Below, piece by piece: positions 50,820-51,271 of a DNA stretch of 51,271 nucleotides. This stretch comes from DAIQON01 sp036787835. Lineage in GTDB: Bacteria; Patescibacteriota; Saccharimonadia; Saccharimonadales; UBA4665. How positions within the stretch are numbered: the stretch's first letter is position 1; each line of letters starts with the position of its first letter. Where the stretch lies: assembly GCA_036787835.1 (NCBI GenBank), contig DAIQON010000008.1, positions 1 to 51,271 of the forward strand, written 5' to 3'. The notes beneath the pieces were generated by a model, which worked only from the letters and a program-made list of their open reading frames with translations, made no database searches and had not been told where the DNA came from. The translations under genes and the position numbers were made by a program.

Positions 50820-51271
50820 TCAACAAGCAGGTAATGCGTTTATACTCCCCTGCCCATAGAGATTCTCAATTGCTTGAGTATATCCCTGCATATATAAAGA
50901 AAATCCACTATTAACACCCACGGAGAGAGTTTTCTCAGCAATAGTACCCGCCCAATAAGAATTAGACCACGAAGGTTGGGCCATAGGTGTATCATAAATG
51001 CCATACCAGTATGCTGGCGTTGATGCATTTTTTGTAATAGCTACGGTAATTGAATTCGTTCCGCTTTCGGCCGCATAGGGATTGCGGCAAGCCCAAAAAT
51101 ATAATGTCCCTCCATATATTCCGTTTTTTGCAGTAAGTATTGCCCAGCTTCCAGCATGAGCAGTTGGTCGTATAGGTTTATTGGTATGAGCCTGGTAAAC
51201 AAAGAACCCTACTCCAGCTATAGCTGCTACAACTAGTACTATTAGTATTGTTTCTATATGGCCAAAGCCAT
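50820..51271 (-). CDS. Pilin-like protein with GFGHIE N-terminus, 5' end cut by window
   Basis: About 150 residues visible to TGA at 50820. It opens GFGHIETILIVLVVAAIAG, a hydrophobic helix with Glu at +5, resembling type IV pilin N-termini, although the HIE replaces the usual TLIE. The rest is a Trp/Tyr/Ser/Gly-rich soluble domain with two Cys. The leader and start lie outside the window. Probably a surface or pilus-associated protein. Confidence 0.7.
   Translation of the reverse strand, partial: GFGHIETILIVLVVAAIAGVGFFVYQAHTNKPIRPTAHAGSWAILTAKNGIYGGTLYFWACRNPYAAESGTNSITVAITKNASTPAYWYGIYDTPMAQPSWSNSYWAGTIAEKTLSVGVNSGFSLYMQGYTQAIENLYGQGSINALPAC

Noticed and set aside
1..51271. Alternative genetic code (TGA = Gly) as in Gracilibacteria/SR1
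   Set aside because: In-frame TGA terminates several genes and long frames contain none, so the standard bacterial code fits.

Overview
This window is a bacterial chromosomal segment of about 40-43 % GC. Genes are short and tightly packed, the standard code is used (TGA works as a stop and Trp is TGG), and no rRNA, tRNA, insertion sequence or CRISPR array is visible. The type IV pilus set, the GFGHIE-type pilin-like protein at the right edge and the many small soluble enzymes with few complete pathways suggest Candidatus Saccharibacteria (TM7, Patescibacteria). That placement is an inference from gene content.

Layout. 0-0.9 kb: a cytidine-deaminase-like gene. 0.9-13.4 kb: a type IV pilus locus on the minus strand. 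The assembly ATPase, platform protein, major pilin and three minor-pilin-like genes (13.4 to 7.25 kb) are separated from the alignment genes pilM, pilN, pilO and a small membrane protein (3.4 to 0.9 kb) by a plus-strand histidine kinase and single-domain response regulator (4.6-7.2 kb). 13.5-23.6 kb: hydrolases, an SDR oxidoreductase, exported proteins, a ClC channel, a threonine dehydratase, and a GNAT plus aspartoacylase operon. The last two units each carry a leader peptide followed by an intrinsic terminator, which reads as ribosome-mediated attenuation. 23.8-50.6 kb: an accessory-looking run of about 35 minus-strand genes, including a plant-type ketol-acid reductoisomerase, Nudix, HAD and PfkB enzymes, oxidoreductases, two EamA permeases, a trehalose synthase/phosphatase fusion, a dUTPase-like protein, an MccF-like peptidase and many soluble proteins I do not recognise.

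Three patterns go beyond single genes. (1) A 13-base element (consensus GCTWATGCTTGCA) whose last five bases form the start of a -35 box lies upstream of at least seven minus-strand genes, six of unknown function plus ilvC; it looks like a shared promoter or regulon signal. (2) At the right end, plus-strand micro-ORFs of 30-40 codons sharing a GKS..L..DE...RWR..L....YQEY pattern recur, one at the 3' end of each successive minus-strand gene, giving a cassette-like array; three are intact and two or three are degenerate. (3) Several small genes in the right half are broken by single-base frameshifts, some in homopolymers, while the long genes are intact. This may be real decay, phase variation or assembly error.

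Many minus-strand genes have a -10 hexamer only 5-10 bases before ATG and no Shine-Dalgarno sequence, which suggests leaderless transcripts; I used this to choose several starts. All assignments are from reading the sequence. No database search was run.
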